From Arenicola marina (lineage: Eukaryota > Annelida > Polychaeta > Arenicolidae): DNA of 64,000 bases. Positions 54,141 to 64,000 of this stretch are shown here, in pieces. A program made the position numbers and the translations under genes. The notes under the pieces were generated by a model. The model did not search any database. It saw only the letters and a list, made by a program, of their open reading frames with translations, and was not told the DNA's origin. The stretch is from the NCBI GenBank assembly GCA_964019135.1, contig OZ025264.1:4558827-4622826 (forward strand), read 5' to 3'. Every line of letters starts with the position of its first letter. Within the stretch, counting starts at the first letter, position 1.

Positions 54141-56380
54141 GACTCCACGAGCTAGGTCGTATATCGAGATGGCAAAACAAAGAATGATATAGCTGAGTAT
54201 TAAATTTTTATTTTCGCTTAGAAATTTCAGGTGAATGTTCTTCAAGTTGTCTGTTAGAAGTAGACTTCCAGAATCAGAGTGCGCACGTCAAGTGTCGCGA
54301 TTTGTCTAATACCCGAAAAGAGCCAGATTAGACCGTTAGCGACTATTCTCGCCAGCCTGTCCACTTTGCTTGATGGCTTGGGGACGAGGCCGGACAACGC
54401 ACAACTAAATTCATTTGCGCACAGTGACATAGTTCATTTCCTTTAGTTAACCAAACAAATAAATGTCGTTATATAAATATTTATGTCTATACCTATTTTA
54501 TTATTTCCTTTTAGTTATCAACGTTATGTCTTGTGACTGGTCGATTTCTTGTGTTCTTAGAAGTTTGAGTTACATGGGGAGTGGCGAGTGAAGTGAGAGT
54601 CGCGGCTGGGATCCTATAAAGGTGGCGTTCTCTCAATGGTATCGGAAGAGGGCACGATAGCCGTGGTATCAACTACTTTGGTGGTCTGGCTTGTAGGCTT
54701 AATGCTCGTTGTGTCAGTGTCGTGTTGGCGATACATAGGGCGCATTTCTTTGGTAACCCGGATGTATCCCTGCGGTAGGCCGAATATGCACATTACGCGA
54801 CACTTCTTTCACCCGGGTATGAGTGCGCGCGCATCCATTCGGTATGCCGATGTGCCCCGTTCAAAACAGCTCATGAACGCTGAGTGCCGCTGCCAAGGTT
54901 TCCATGAAGGCTGATTGCCGCTGCCAAGGTTTCCATGAAGGCTGAGTGCCTGCAAGAGGGCTGTGTGTCCAGAGACTTATGATGTGTGTAATTAAAGAGC
55001 TCTCCTGTTAAGGTGCAGTAACATCAGGAATAAAGGAATAAAGCTTATGTAGACATCATAGAAAACTTGTGTTAAGTGTTTCCCAAGAAAACGTGAGTCT
55101 TGTCCAGAATTAAGCACACTGCCATGCGCATGTTGTGTTGCAATGCGCTGTCGTATCTCGTATCCCTGTACATCAGAAGTATGTCCAAGATAATTATCAA
55201 TAAACGATGTTAATTTGAAATCCCTTCTCTTAGTGTCTGAGGTATGTCCAAAAGTCATAGCGGAGAAAAAAATACATGCCACATGACCATGCCTGAAGAT
55301 GCACGCACATGGACATTCGACATAGTTTGGTGTACAACGTAAAACTAGACGTAGATGATGCAGTATGGGTATCTCTCAAAGACGGGAGGGAATACCGTTT
55401 CCGATCTTCGAGATTGGCATCCAAGAATTCTTGGAGATTGCATCATTCTACCGTTTTCTGGGAAGTATTCGATAGTTTTTATGTTAACCAACATAATTAA
55501 GTAACACTGATAACCATATTTAAAGAATTGCATGCCTAAATTGCCACGTCTGCATGGCCGTTTAGGAGATGATATATATTGTAGTGGAATTAGAAGGTTA
55601 GGGCATTTATTATCAAGCGTTATGAGGCTATAGAGTAGGCCTCTGCTAGATTCTGGAAGATAAACTTAAGCTTTTAGAAGTCTTCGCGAAGCAGTTGATA
55701 GGCAAATCAACTTGTTCAACGGTGAGGTCTGTACGACCACCGCCGAATCTCCGGTGACGCCAGCGGCCCCAATTCCTTCTTTCCAGGGATACGAACTATG
55801 AAATCTCGAGGCTACTCTTGGCAAAGTGTGGCAGTATATCGACTCTCCAAATGCGTACCTACACGGCGAGACAAGCAGAAGGCCGAAAAACCACTGAAGA
55901 AATTGTTTAAAGCAATATATTCTGTAATTTTTTGTATTGCCAACCTCTCCCCATGTCAAATAAGTACATTCTGTCTTTAAATCCTGAAAGCCTGTGGGCT
56001 ATCAGAAGAGAAGCAATTTGATCATTGGAGCAGAAGTTGGTGGCCGGCTTTATATCCCTGCGCGCCTGTTCGCTAGGCCTACTTTGTGTGTGATGTCGAC
56101 CGCGGCTCGCTATCACGTCAGCGCGCGATATAAATGAACCGCCCATTTTTTATGTTGAAATTGTTGTTTTACAGACTCTCAGAGATATAAAACACATATG
56201 CATCATAATTTTGAGATACTTTTAGTTGTGATTCTACAATGTAAAAAATCTAAGATGGCGCATGTAAGTATATTGCTTTACCATGTTGGAATGACTACAC
56301 TAGCAAGATATGGACTCTTGTAAACTGGTAAAGCATTGTGATGGTGCTGAGGTCAGACGTCTACTACTTCCGGCATCCAT
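54141..56380. other. Unannotated DNA
   Basis: Contains the 60-bp sequence shared with 15454-15514 (inverted, 54738-54797), a short tandem repeat of about 33 bp near 54885-54950, and 55125-55290 related to 51530-51770. A 92-residue frame at 54636 overlaps the shared repeat and is not convincing as a gene. Confidence 0.4.
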
Positions 56381-56389
56381 GAAGAGAAT

Positions 56390-57400
56390 TCTGTTTGAAG
56401 GAGTTCATGATCCAAGTAGGTCACCAGCGATCTGAGAATACACTTGCTTTGGCAATACGGCGCGCTCACTGGGCAGGGAGGCAATCTGACGTGGACGCTT
56501 AAATAAGAGTGCGAGCGATGTAGTTTGGCCAAAGCTGGAAAGCAGCTTAGACCGACCATGGGTCATCTTCTTGCAAGGAAGCATTTGCAAGGTTCTAGCA
56601 ATGGACTTCACGGTGTTAGACAATGCCAGCAATGGTATGGAAAACGTCTTGGTGTTGTTGATTGAGGTCTTCGCCAAAAACACACAGACGATCCCCACAC
56701 CCGATCAGAAGGCGCCAACGGCGGCAAAGGTCTTGGTTCGTGACTGGTTTATGCATTTCGGCCTGCCACAGAGGCTCCACAGCAACCAAGGCTGCAACTT
56801 CGTCGCAGACGTCATCAAAGAAGATTTTACAGCGGATACATGGCATAGCCAAGAGCCAGCCCACACCACCCGCACGGTAACGGCCAGTGCGAAGGCTTCA
56901 ATCGCACCATGCACGACCTCCTGAGAACATTGCCTCCAGATAACTCCCGCACCTAGTTTATGCATACAATGTCACCCCACACTCTTCAAGCGGTTACTCG
57001 CCCTACTATCTGTAGTAGTTGCCAGTTGACTACACGCTAGGGACACATGAAGACTTGAACTCGGTCGACGAGTGGCTCACTGCACACCACCAGCAATTAC
57101 GATATGCCTTTGAAGACGCATCCCGACAGACTGAGAGAGAGGCGCTGAGAAGAAAGACACATCATGAGGAGCGTCATGGCCCATTGGTGCACGAGTATTC
57201 TTGGGAGACCGTTTTATCCGTGAACCGTGAACGCAACAAGATTCAAGATGTATGGTCTGATGCGCCGCATAAAGTTGTGCGCAGGCCGGACGCGACGAGA
57301 CACGTGTACATTTTGGAACCCTTGAGTGCGGATGGTCCAGGCAAGACACTGAACCGAAGAGACCTTGTTGGGCTCAGGTGTCCCTGTAGAGGTTCCCAAG
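56390..57400 (+). mobile_element. Old Ty3/Gypsy integrase fossil
   Basis: Recognisable pieces in order: zinc finger (VGHQRSENTLALAIRRAHW), integrase core start (VLAMDFTVLDNASNG) and middle (WFMHFGLPQRLHSNQG), and the integrase C-terminal region (WETVLSVNRERNK ... YILEPL). No LTRs seen. Many breaks; clearly much older than, and a different family from, the 28573-51288 provirus. Confidence 0.75.
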
Positions 57401-57568
57401 GATGCCGACGAAACGCTTATCCATGGGGATGTGTCGGCCGGGCACAGACGGCGAAGACGAAGACGAGGGGAGCGCAGTTGGTTGAAAATGTCCGCAGAAA
57501 AAATATGCAGTCTTTCTACGCACTCATGGCTGCTCTCTACGTGACATCTACCTTGTAGAGATATGATC

Positions 57569-57815
57569 ATCTGTGAGCCTTGATTAAACTTGATTTCACG
57601 ACGGTCTCGATTAAACGCGATTTCATGGTAGTCTAGATTCAATGTGATTTAATACCAGTCTCGAGTCAACGTCATTTCGTGGTTTTCTAGATTCAATGTG
57701 ATTTAATGGCAGTCTTGATTCAAAGTCATTTCGTGGCTGTCTACATTCAATGTGATTTAATGGCAGTCTCAATTCAAAGTCATTTCATGCAGTCTAGCTT
57801 CAATGTGACTTTATA
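57569..57815. repeat. About 31-bp minisatellite, 8 imperfect copies
   Basis: Alternating units around GTCTAGATTCAATGTGATTT and GTCTCGATTCAAAGTCATTT, so the true period may be a 62-bp dimer. Confidence 0.7.
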
Positions 57816-58135
57816 GAAATATGGCTTATTGAAGGCTATGCCATGACGATGGAGAAATAACGAAAAAATAATTACAAGCTTTGTTTATTCATAGAAACGA
57901 CACTTATACACTTATTGCAACTATATGTTAGCTAAACACTTGCTATAGCTTACAGTGAAGCAACGGCAAAGCAATATATATATAGCGTATACTTTCTAAC
58001 TATGGCAAAAAGTGATAATAAATTGCCGGTAGAAATACAAGAACCATTTAGACACTCTTGTTACTTAGCTATTCCGAATACGAAATATGACGCAAAGCAC
58101 GAACCAGAAATCTAGCGGAGAGTCAATACCAGACC
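57816..58135. other. AT-rich spacer
   Basis: No recognised feature. Confidence 0.4.
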
Positions 58136-58139
58136 CCTT

Positions 58140-58572
58140 GAACAAAATGCGAAGAATTTGACCAATAGCATACCCCAATAACAGGAAGGGTGGATGGTCA
58201 ATTTGACCAATATCATACCCCATGAACAGAAAGAGTGGAATGTCAATTTGACCAATATTATACCCCTTGGACAGGAAGGGTGGATGGTCAATTTGACCAA
58301 TATTATACTCCAAGAACAGGAAGGATGAATGACCGATAGCATACCCCTTGGACAAGAAGGGTGGATGGTCAATTTGACCAATATAATACCCCATGAACAG
58401 AAAGAGTGGAATGTCAATTTGACCAATATTATACCCCTTGGACAGGAAGGGTGGATGGTCAATTTGACCAATATTATACTCCATGAACAGGAAGGATGAA
58501 TGACCGATAGCATACCCCTTGGACAAGAAGGGTGGATGGTCAATTTGACCAATATTATACTCCATGAACAGG
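58140..58572. repeat. 45-bp minisatellite, block 1
   Basis: Unit with GGTCAATTTGACCAATATTA and CCCCATGAACAGGAA. Here units alternate with a shorter form (GATGAATGACCGATAGCATA), giving a higher-order repeat of about 165-170 bp. Confidence 0.88.
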
Positions 58573-58758
58573 GAATGGAATGTTGGTGTTTTAGGCCACT
58601 TTTGTGCACATACAGGCTAAATTGGGCCAAGGAACCTCCCGAGACGATGAAGGATGAAGGAATGAAACATGCCCCAGATTAGGTGCCCGAGCCCGGATTC
58701 GTCCCAGGACCTATTGATCTGCGGTCTAGTGCGCTAACCACTACACCAGGGAGGCCCC
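58573..58758 (-). mobile_element. tRNA-derived SINE, family 2
   Basis: 186 bp on the minus strand, flanked by a 13-bp duplication CTCCATGAACAGG (58560-58572, 58759-58771) from the minisatellite it landed in. Head: CCTGGTGTAGTGGTTAGCGC (box A) and a GGACGAATCCGGGC box-B region; body: GGGAGGTTCCTTGGCC. A second copy lies at 59905-60120. Confidence 0.85.
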
Positions 58759-59420
58759 CTCCATGAACAGGAAGGATGAATGACCGATAGCATACCCCTT
58801 GGACAGGAAGGGTGGACGGTCAATTTGACCCATATTATATCCCATGAACAGGAAGGGTGGATGGTCAATTTGACCAATATTATACCCCATGAACAGGAAG
58901 GGTGGATGATCAATTTGACCGATACCATACCCCACGAACCAGAAGGGTAGATGGTCAATTTGACCAATATTATACCCCATGAACAGGAAGGATGGAATGT
59001 CAATTTGACCAATATTATACCCCATGAACAGGAAGGGTGGAAGGTCAATTTGACCAATATTATACCCCATGAACAGGAAGGGTGGAATGTCAATTTGACC
59101 AATATTATACCCCATGAACAGAACGGGTGGATGGTCAATTTGACCAATATTATACCCCATGAACAGGAAGGGTGGAAGGTCAATTTGACCAATATTATAC
59201 CCCATGAACAGAAAGGGTGGAATGTCAATTTGACCAATATTATACCCCATGAACAGGAAGGGTGGATGATCAATTTGACCAATATTATACCCCATGAACA
59301 GGAAGGGTGGATGGTCAATTTGACCAATATTATACCCCATGAACAGGAAGGATGGATGGTCAATTTGACCAATATTATACCCAATGAACAAGAAGGGTGG
59401 ATGGCCAATTTAAGCAATAG
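58759..59420. repeat. 45-bp minisatellite, block 2, about 15 copies
   Basis: Same unit as block 1, more homogeneous, with one residual unit at 59640-59670 beyond a SINE. Reads open on both strands (15 codons per unit); not coding. Confidence 0.93.
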
Positions 59421-59467
59421 TATGCAGCTTGCAGACGCTTTAACCACATTTGGTCACATCGCGTGTA

Positions 59468-59635
59468 TGGAAGAAAGAAGAAAGACATGGGATCTTTGTC
59501 TTGTTATGGGCTCTTTATCCTGTTATGGGATCTTTATACTGTTACCACAGGCATGGCCACAGCGGGGCACAAACCACCGATCCACATGCCGTTAGGCTCT
59601 CATGTAACCAGATCACTCACGGCGAGCGCCCTAAC
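59468..59635 (-). mobile_element. SINE family 1 (reverse), tail replaced by short repeat
   Basis: The minus-strand head matches the copy at 29938 (GTGGTTTGTGCCCCGCTGTG region). The body ends in three tandem copies of about 19 bp (ATGGGATCTTTATCCTGTT on the plus strand). Confidence 0.65.
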
Positions 59636-59679
59636 CCTTGGAGACGGGAAGGGTGGATGGTCAATTTGACAAACATTCA

Positions 59680-59904
59680 GTCATATTGAAAGGAGTTGGA
59701 TGGACATAGGACCATATCATACCTATGATGAAAGGGGGTGGACCATTTGATTAAAATTCGAGTCTAGTGTGTTGACGGATAATTAGACAAATTATCAATG
59801 GGATTATTTTGCCTTTATGAGTTTACACATAGTATAACCGCGCCAACGAGATATAGATGGATCTAGTGGACACCTTATGGGCAACTTGCCTTTAAAGTGG
59901 GAAA
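59680..59904. other. Spacer
   Basis: A degenerate trace of the 45-bp repeat near 59690-59750 and otherwise unique sequence. Confidence 0.35.
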
Positions 59905-60120
59905 TGAATTGCAGTTTTGTTTATCCCTTGTGTGCACAAAAGCGACCAACGGGGCCCCAAGGAACCTCCCGGGACGACGAATGATGCAAGGCTGAAACAT
60001 GCTCCAGATTAGCTACCCAGTCGAAGTCGAAGTCGATCCAGGAACTATTGATCTGCGATCTAGTGCGCTAACCAATGAATGCAGCTTTTATTGTGCTAAC
60101 CATTACACCAGGGAGTCCCC
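59905..60120 (-). mobile_element. SINE family 2 with duplicated head
   Basis: Same family as 58573-58758. The box-A segment (GGTTAGCGCAC / GGTTAGCACAA) is present twice about 30 bp apart. Imperfect flanking repeats TTTAAAGTGGGA/TTTAAAGTAGGA. A tail fragment of the same family lies at 60410-60485. Confidence 0.7.
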
Positions 60121-60860
60121 CATTTAAAGTAGGAGACTGCACAATGTGTCCCAGATTATGCCTCATGGAGATCTGAGAAAAATTAAGAGAAAAACTCTTA
60201 GAATTCTACGGACAATTTGCCCAATATTAGGCCCCTGTAAGAGTATAAACGATGATTATACCATACTCGGTATCATGTCTAACCAATATCAGTCTTTATG
60301 GAAATTTTGATTAGGGCGATAAAACGATATCGGGGATAAACAAAGGAGTTACATGGGGCAACATGGCTCCATACGGCAAAACTATAAACAGTCTAGGAAA
60401 GGAAAGGTTGGTTTCTAAAGCGACTTTTGTGCACATAAAGGCTAAAACAATGGCCAAGAAACCTCCCGAAACAATAAATGGGGTCTGATCAGGCGAACAG
60501 GAAGTGGTGCCATTATAACAAATCCATCTGTTGGAATACACTGTATGGGATATTAGCCTCCCCGCGTCACCCACCCGGGACCCTTCGCAACGAAAGGGTC
60601 TGATACTGACTCGGAACTACCATCCAGTTGCATGCATATAGGGTTACAGCCATACTCACTGTATTTAATACAAGAAGATGACGATTAAACAGCAACAGAT
60701 AATACAATAAAATAGGACAAGGTTGAAAGAAAAAGTGTCGTCGTGCAGAAATATCCTGCATCACGTGTGCTTTCCTACAAGGTCAGACACGTTTTAAACA
60801 CTGCCACCGGTTCGTCGGCAGTGTCGTAGATAATGACGCGGTCCTTAAACAAACCGCGCC
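60121..60860. other. Unannotated DNA
   Basis: Apart from the SINE fragment at 60410-60485, nothing recognised. Confidence 0.4.
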
Positions 60861-60871
60861 GGGAGTCCTGT

Positions 60872-61335
60872 GGCGTTCCGAGAACACGTGGCGTTCCGAG
60901 AACACGTGGCGTTCCGAGAACACGTGGCGTTCCGAGAACACGTGGCGTTCCGAGAACACGCGGCGTTCCGAGAACACGCGGCCTTCCGAGAACACGCGGC
61001 CTTCCGAGAACACGCGGCATTCCGAGAACGTGGCGTTCCGAGAACACGTGGTGTTCCGAGAACACGTGGCGTTCCGAGAACACGTGGCGTTCCGAGAACG
61101 CGCGGCGTTCCGAGAACACGCGGCGTTCCGAGAACACGCGGCCTTCCGAGAACACGCGGCATTCCGAGAACGTGGCGTTCCGAGAACACGCGGCGTTCGG
61201 AGAACACGTGGCGTTCGGAGAACACGTGGCGTTCCAAGAACACATGGCGTTCAGAGAACACGCGGCGTTCCGAGAACACGCGGCGTTCCGAGAACACGCG
61301 GCGTTCCGTGAACACGCGGCGTTCCGTGAACTCAC
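60872..61335. repeat. 18-bp minisatellite, about 26 copies
   Basis: Unit GGCGTTCCGAGAACACGT with GCG/GTG variants; two units lack three bases (GAACGTGGCG). Open frames on both strands are by-products of the 6-codon period. Confidence 0.95.
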
Positions 61336-62325
61336 CACGATACCTGTAATAAAGGCGTCGCTACAGGTTCGTAGCCAGCCTTAAAATACCATGGAGACAT
61401 ATACAATATGCCCCCGGTCCATTGGCCATTTTATCTGCCTTCATTACACCGGTCCTGAAATCCGCCCTAAGCAAGATCTTCAATAAGATGATTTCAGTTG
61501 TTGGTCACCCCTTAACCTACAAAAACGAGGTCGATCAAAGCAGGGGAACTTTAGTCGCATAATAACAATAGGCCTGTCACTTCAAAATACTCATACGGCC
61601 TAGCTAACCCCGCATATCGAGGAATTCAGTCCGCACGAGACAAGGTCTAGACATTCGGCGGTCACTTGGTCCGCATGGTATTTCGTCTAGTGACAAGACC
61701 TATTCCACAAGACTGTTCCAGACGAAGTTTCCACCATTTTGTTTATAGACAGGTGCCAAAAAAATGTGGTTTCTCAATCTTGGGTCTAACATGATCCTGT
61801 CAAAACACTCAATTCGGCCTCAAACACTGCTGGAGTCGCAACTCACATTTCGCATTTCCCTTACTCCCAGAGCAAGCAGTTTCAGTTGTGTATTATGTAC
61901 TCATGTTTCATTAGAACTTTACAAAGGTTTTTCACCAATCAATGCTCGCATTTCCACCACGACGAACTTAAGGAGAAACCATATTGTGTTGTAAACGCGT
62001 AAATGCGAACATCCACGGGCCACGAGAGATTAGAAAACATATATGCACGGGCCACGAGATATCTAACATCTAAGCAATGGCCAACATTTACATTTAGGTT
62101 ACGGCCATCTTAGGGAGAGAAGCAGACATTTTTTTTTTCCCCTTTTGACCTTTTTTTCATCAACAAGCATGTTACCTCAGCCTGCCAAGAATAATGACGT
62201 CAAGCTCTAGAGACATCCAGGACATTAGTGACATAGGGGCACTGGGTTCGCAGCATATGTAACAACTATTCGGGGAATCTCATCAATAGTCGTAGGCTGG
62301 CAGTCAAGGTTGTAGACTGTAGGCA
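61336..62325. other. Unannotated DNA
   Basis: Unique sequence; no gene, repeat or element recognised. Confidence 0.4.
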
Positions 62326-62329
62326 AAGA

Positions 62330-62690
62330 CCGCGGGATGTCAGAAGGTACCCGCACAGATCGCGGGATGTCAGAGGGTACCCGCACAGATCGTGGGATGT
62401 CAGAGGGTACCCGCACAGATCGCGGGATGTCAGAGGGTACCCGCACAGATCGTGGGATGTCAGAGGGTACCCGCACAGATCGAGGGATGTGCGAGGGTAC
62501 CCGCACAGACCGCGGAATGTCAGAGGGTACCCGCACAGACCGCGGAATGTCAGAGGGTACCCGCACAGACCGTGGGATGTGCGAGGGTACCCGCACAGAT
62601 CGTGGGATGTGCGAGGGTACCCGCACAGACCGCGGGATGTGAGGATATCCGCACAGATCGTGGGATGTCGGCAAAGATCAGGGGCTAGTC
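62330..62690. repeat. 30-bp minisatellite, about 12 copies
   Basis: Unit GATGTCAGAGGGTACCCGCA plus CAGATCGCGG, fading into degenerate related sequence (GGCTGTCAGC words) up to about 62950. Confidence 0.93.
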
Positions 62691-62950
62691 GTGGGTTGTA
62701 GTCACACATGACATCCCAAGAACCGTGTGGTCAGAAGCTGTCCGCAAGGCTCGGATGTTGTCAGCCATGATCATGGGCAGTCAGCAACTTTTCTTGAGCT
62801 GTCGACTGTCAATGATGTTGGGTTGTCAGCAAAGACCGTTGGCTCTCGGCCAAAGACCGCGGGCTGTCAGAGGATGTCCGCAGAGCTTTCCTCAAGAGAT
62901 CGTGGGCCGGTCGTGAGCTACCAGCAGAGCCATGGGTGAGCGGCAAAGGG

Positions 62951-63298
62951 TCGTGGATGGTCGGCAACGATGTTGGCAGATGTTGTAGGTTCCGCTGCCT
63001 GCCTCAATTGTCCGCCTCCACTTTCCTCAAGTTCCATTCTCTTCCGATGGCTCAGCTTCTGGAAACAAGGAAAATACTGCCCAACTTTGTCCTCACATCG
63101 CGCCTCAACACACAGGTGTTTAAGTGTGGTTCCGATTCATACACATCATTCATTTATACCAGGCGGCAGTGGGGACAGATACCGGTATCTATAGCGTGGT
63201 ACGTTATCAAATGAGGAAAAGAAGTAAGATTGAAGATTCTCAAGTGGTAAGACCTTCCTGGCATGCGAGTAACACCGACTGGGAGACAATCGACATAC
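62951..63298 (-). other. Probable intron downstream of the minus-strand exon
   Basis: Unique sequence with no recognised exon; lies 3' of the exon at 63299-63443 on the minus strand. Confidence 0.35.
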
Positions 63299-63443
63299 CA
63301 ATCATCTCTACACCTTTCTCAGCCTCCTCCAGCGCCATCTGTTTCGCCATGCGCAGGTCGCAGGCCTCTTGCTTCTGCTTCTGCCGTTCACGACTCAGCT
63401 CCAGGCGCTGCTGCTGTCGCGCCAGCAGGAAGTCCTGCATCTC
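63299..63443 (-). CDS. Internal exon of an unidentified coiled-coil gene
   Basis: On the minus strand, ACTCCAG acceptor, then EMQDFLLARQQQRLELSRER, QKQKQEACDLRMAKQMALEE and AEKGVEMIG, then donor G|GTATGT. The residue pattern (Gln/Arg/Glu/Leu with heptad spacing) predicts a long charged helix or coiled coil. GC-rich codon use and clear bounds contrast with the AT-rich surroundings, which supports a real exon. An alternative donor after GAGAAAG would shorten it by about 15 bases. I do not recognise the family; neighbouring exons lie outside the window or are not visible. Confidence 0.65.
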
Positions 63444-63605
63444 CTGGAGTCCGCACAATAAACACAATATATATATGCAGCAGGCAACACGCAGTTATCT
63501 CTACTACACTAGATTCACACATTTTAAGCAAAATCGTTCCCACACGTCTAATTACTACGTCTGTGCTGAAAATTCTACTCAGCTGTGGGAGCCTGTAATT
63601 ACAGT
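63444..63605 (-). other. Probable intron upstream of the minus-strand exon
   Basis: Unique AT-rich sequence between the exon acceptor and the right-edge minisatellite. Confidence 0.4.
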
Positions 63606-63607
63606 AA

Positions 63608-64000
63608 TAGCCTCTATTCACCATGCTAATGTGGTGAGAGTCTCTACTCACCGTGCCCATGTGGCGAGAGCCTCTACTCACCGTGCCCTTGTGGCGAGAT
63701 CCTCTACTCACCGTGCCCATGCGGCGTGATCCTCTACTCACCGTGCCCATGTGGCGAGAGCCTCTACTCACCATGCTAATGTGGTGAGAGTCTCTCCTCA
63801 CCGTGCCCATGTGGCGAGAGCCTCTACTCACCGTGCCCATGCGGCGAGATCCTCTACTCACCGTGCCCATGTGGCGAGAGCCTCTATTCACCATGCTAAT
63901 GTGGTGAGAGTCTCTACTCACCGTGTCCATGCGGCGAGATCCTCTACTCACCGTGCCCATGTGGCGAGAGCCTCTACTCACCGTGCCCATGTGGCGAGAG
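63608..64000 (-). repeat. 30-bp minisatellite at right edge, at least 13 copies
   Basis: Minus-strand unit CTCGCCACATGGGCACGGTG plus AGTAGAGGCT, running off the window. Each unit contains a consensus splice donor on the minus strand, ACG|GTGAGT. A variant (TTAGCATGGTGAATAG) recurs every four or five units. It lies upstream of the coiled-coil exon, in the position of an intron. Confidence 0.92.

Noticed and set aside
54636-54914. 92-residue frame with a hydrophobic N-terminal segment
   Set aside because: Overlaps a dispersed repeat shared with TRAF intron 3 and a short tandem repeat; no homologue recognised.
58690-58758. Functional tRNA gene on the minus strand
   Set aside because: Head of a SINE with its own target duplication and a non-tRNA body.
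58734-59447. Frames of 200-237 residues on both strands
   Set aside because: Translation of the 45-bp minisatellite; both strands equally open.
60775-61384. Arg/Glu-rich frames over the 18-bp repeat
   Set aside because: Four overlapping frames on two strands are all open, which shows it is the repeat period and not selection.
62225-62709. Frames over the 30-bp repeat
   Set aside because: Same reason: period divisible by three, all frames repeat-only.

Overview
The window is animal nuclear DNA. It holds one intron-rich host gene for a TRAF adaptor, one exon of a second host gene, a stack of nested transposons, and an unusual load of minisatellites. The TRAF protein (RING, TRAF zinc fingers, coiled coil, MATH) is a metazoan immune and stress-signalling protein closest in layout to TRAF2. 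Together with a Ty3/Gypsy element, a LINE, tRNA-derived SINEs, many MITEs and introns filled with tandem repeats, this suggests a marine invertebrate deuterostome. A lancelet is my best guess, but that is inference.

Layout. 1-4738: no gene; five MITE-like inverted-repeat elements sit upstream of TRAF. 4739-25755 (+): TRAF2-like gene, eight coding exons predicting about 530 residues. Its introns hold a degenerate repeat (intron 2). Intron 3 holds a CCGG-targeted DNA element carrying a miniature LTR element, plus 24-, 105-, 189- and 33-bp repeats, SINE pieces and a MITE. Intron 6 holds about 7 kb of a 40-bp satellite and intron 7 a 42-bp repeat. 25838-27595: a 45-bp satellite starts about 80 bp after the TRAF stop.

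28573-51288: one Ty3/Gypsy provirus fossil flanked by a CAGG duplication. Its 5' LTR is split by a 5.6-kb CCGG-targeted DNA element (itself loaded with a SINE, a LINE remnant and small MITEs) and by a 776-bp LTR-like element. Its interior is present twice in tandem. 51293-57600: unique sequence with a MITE, an AT microsatellite beside a perfect hairpin, and a much older Gypsy integrase fossil. 57570-62700: minisatellites (31, 45, 18 and 30 bp) with tRNA-derived SINEs. 63299-63443 (-): a likely coiled-coil coding exon of a second host gene, with a 30-bp minisatellite upstream of it to the window edge.

Main observation: the 40-bp satellite of TRAF intron 6 is a tandem amplification of the exon 6/intron 6 splice-donor junction. 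The real donor is followed by roughly 170 near-perfect donor copies. The minisatellite at the right edge, read on the strand of the second gene, also carries a consensus donor in every unit. Other notable items are a 427-bp TRIM-like element with a tRNA-like Pol III region in its LTRs, a family of TG...CA DNA elements with CCGG target sites, and a TRAF exon 5 that lacks the expected AG acceptor.
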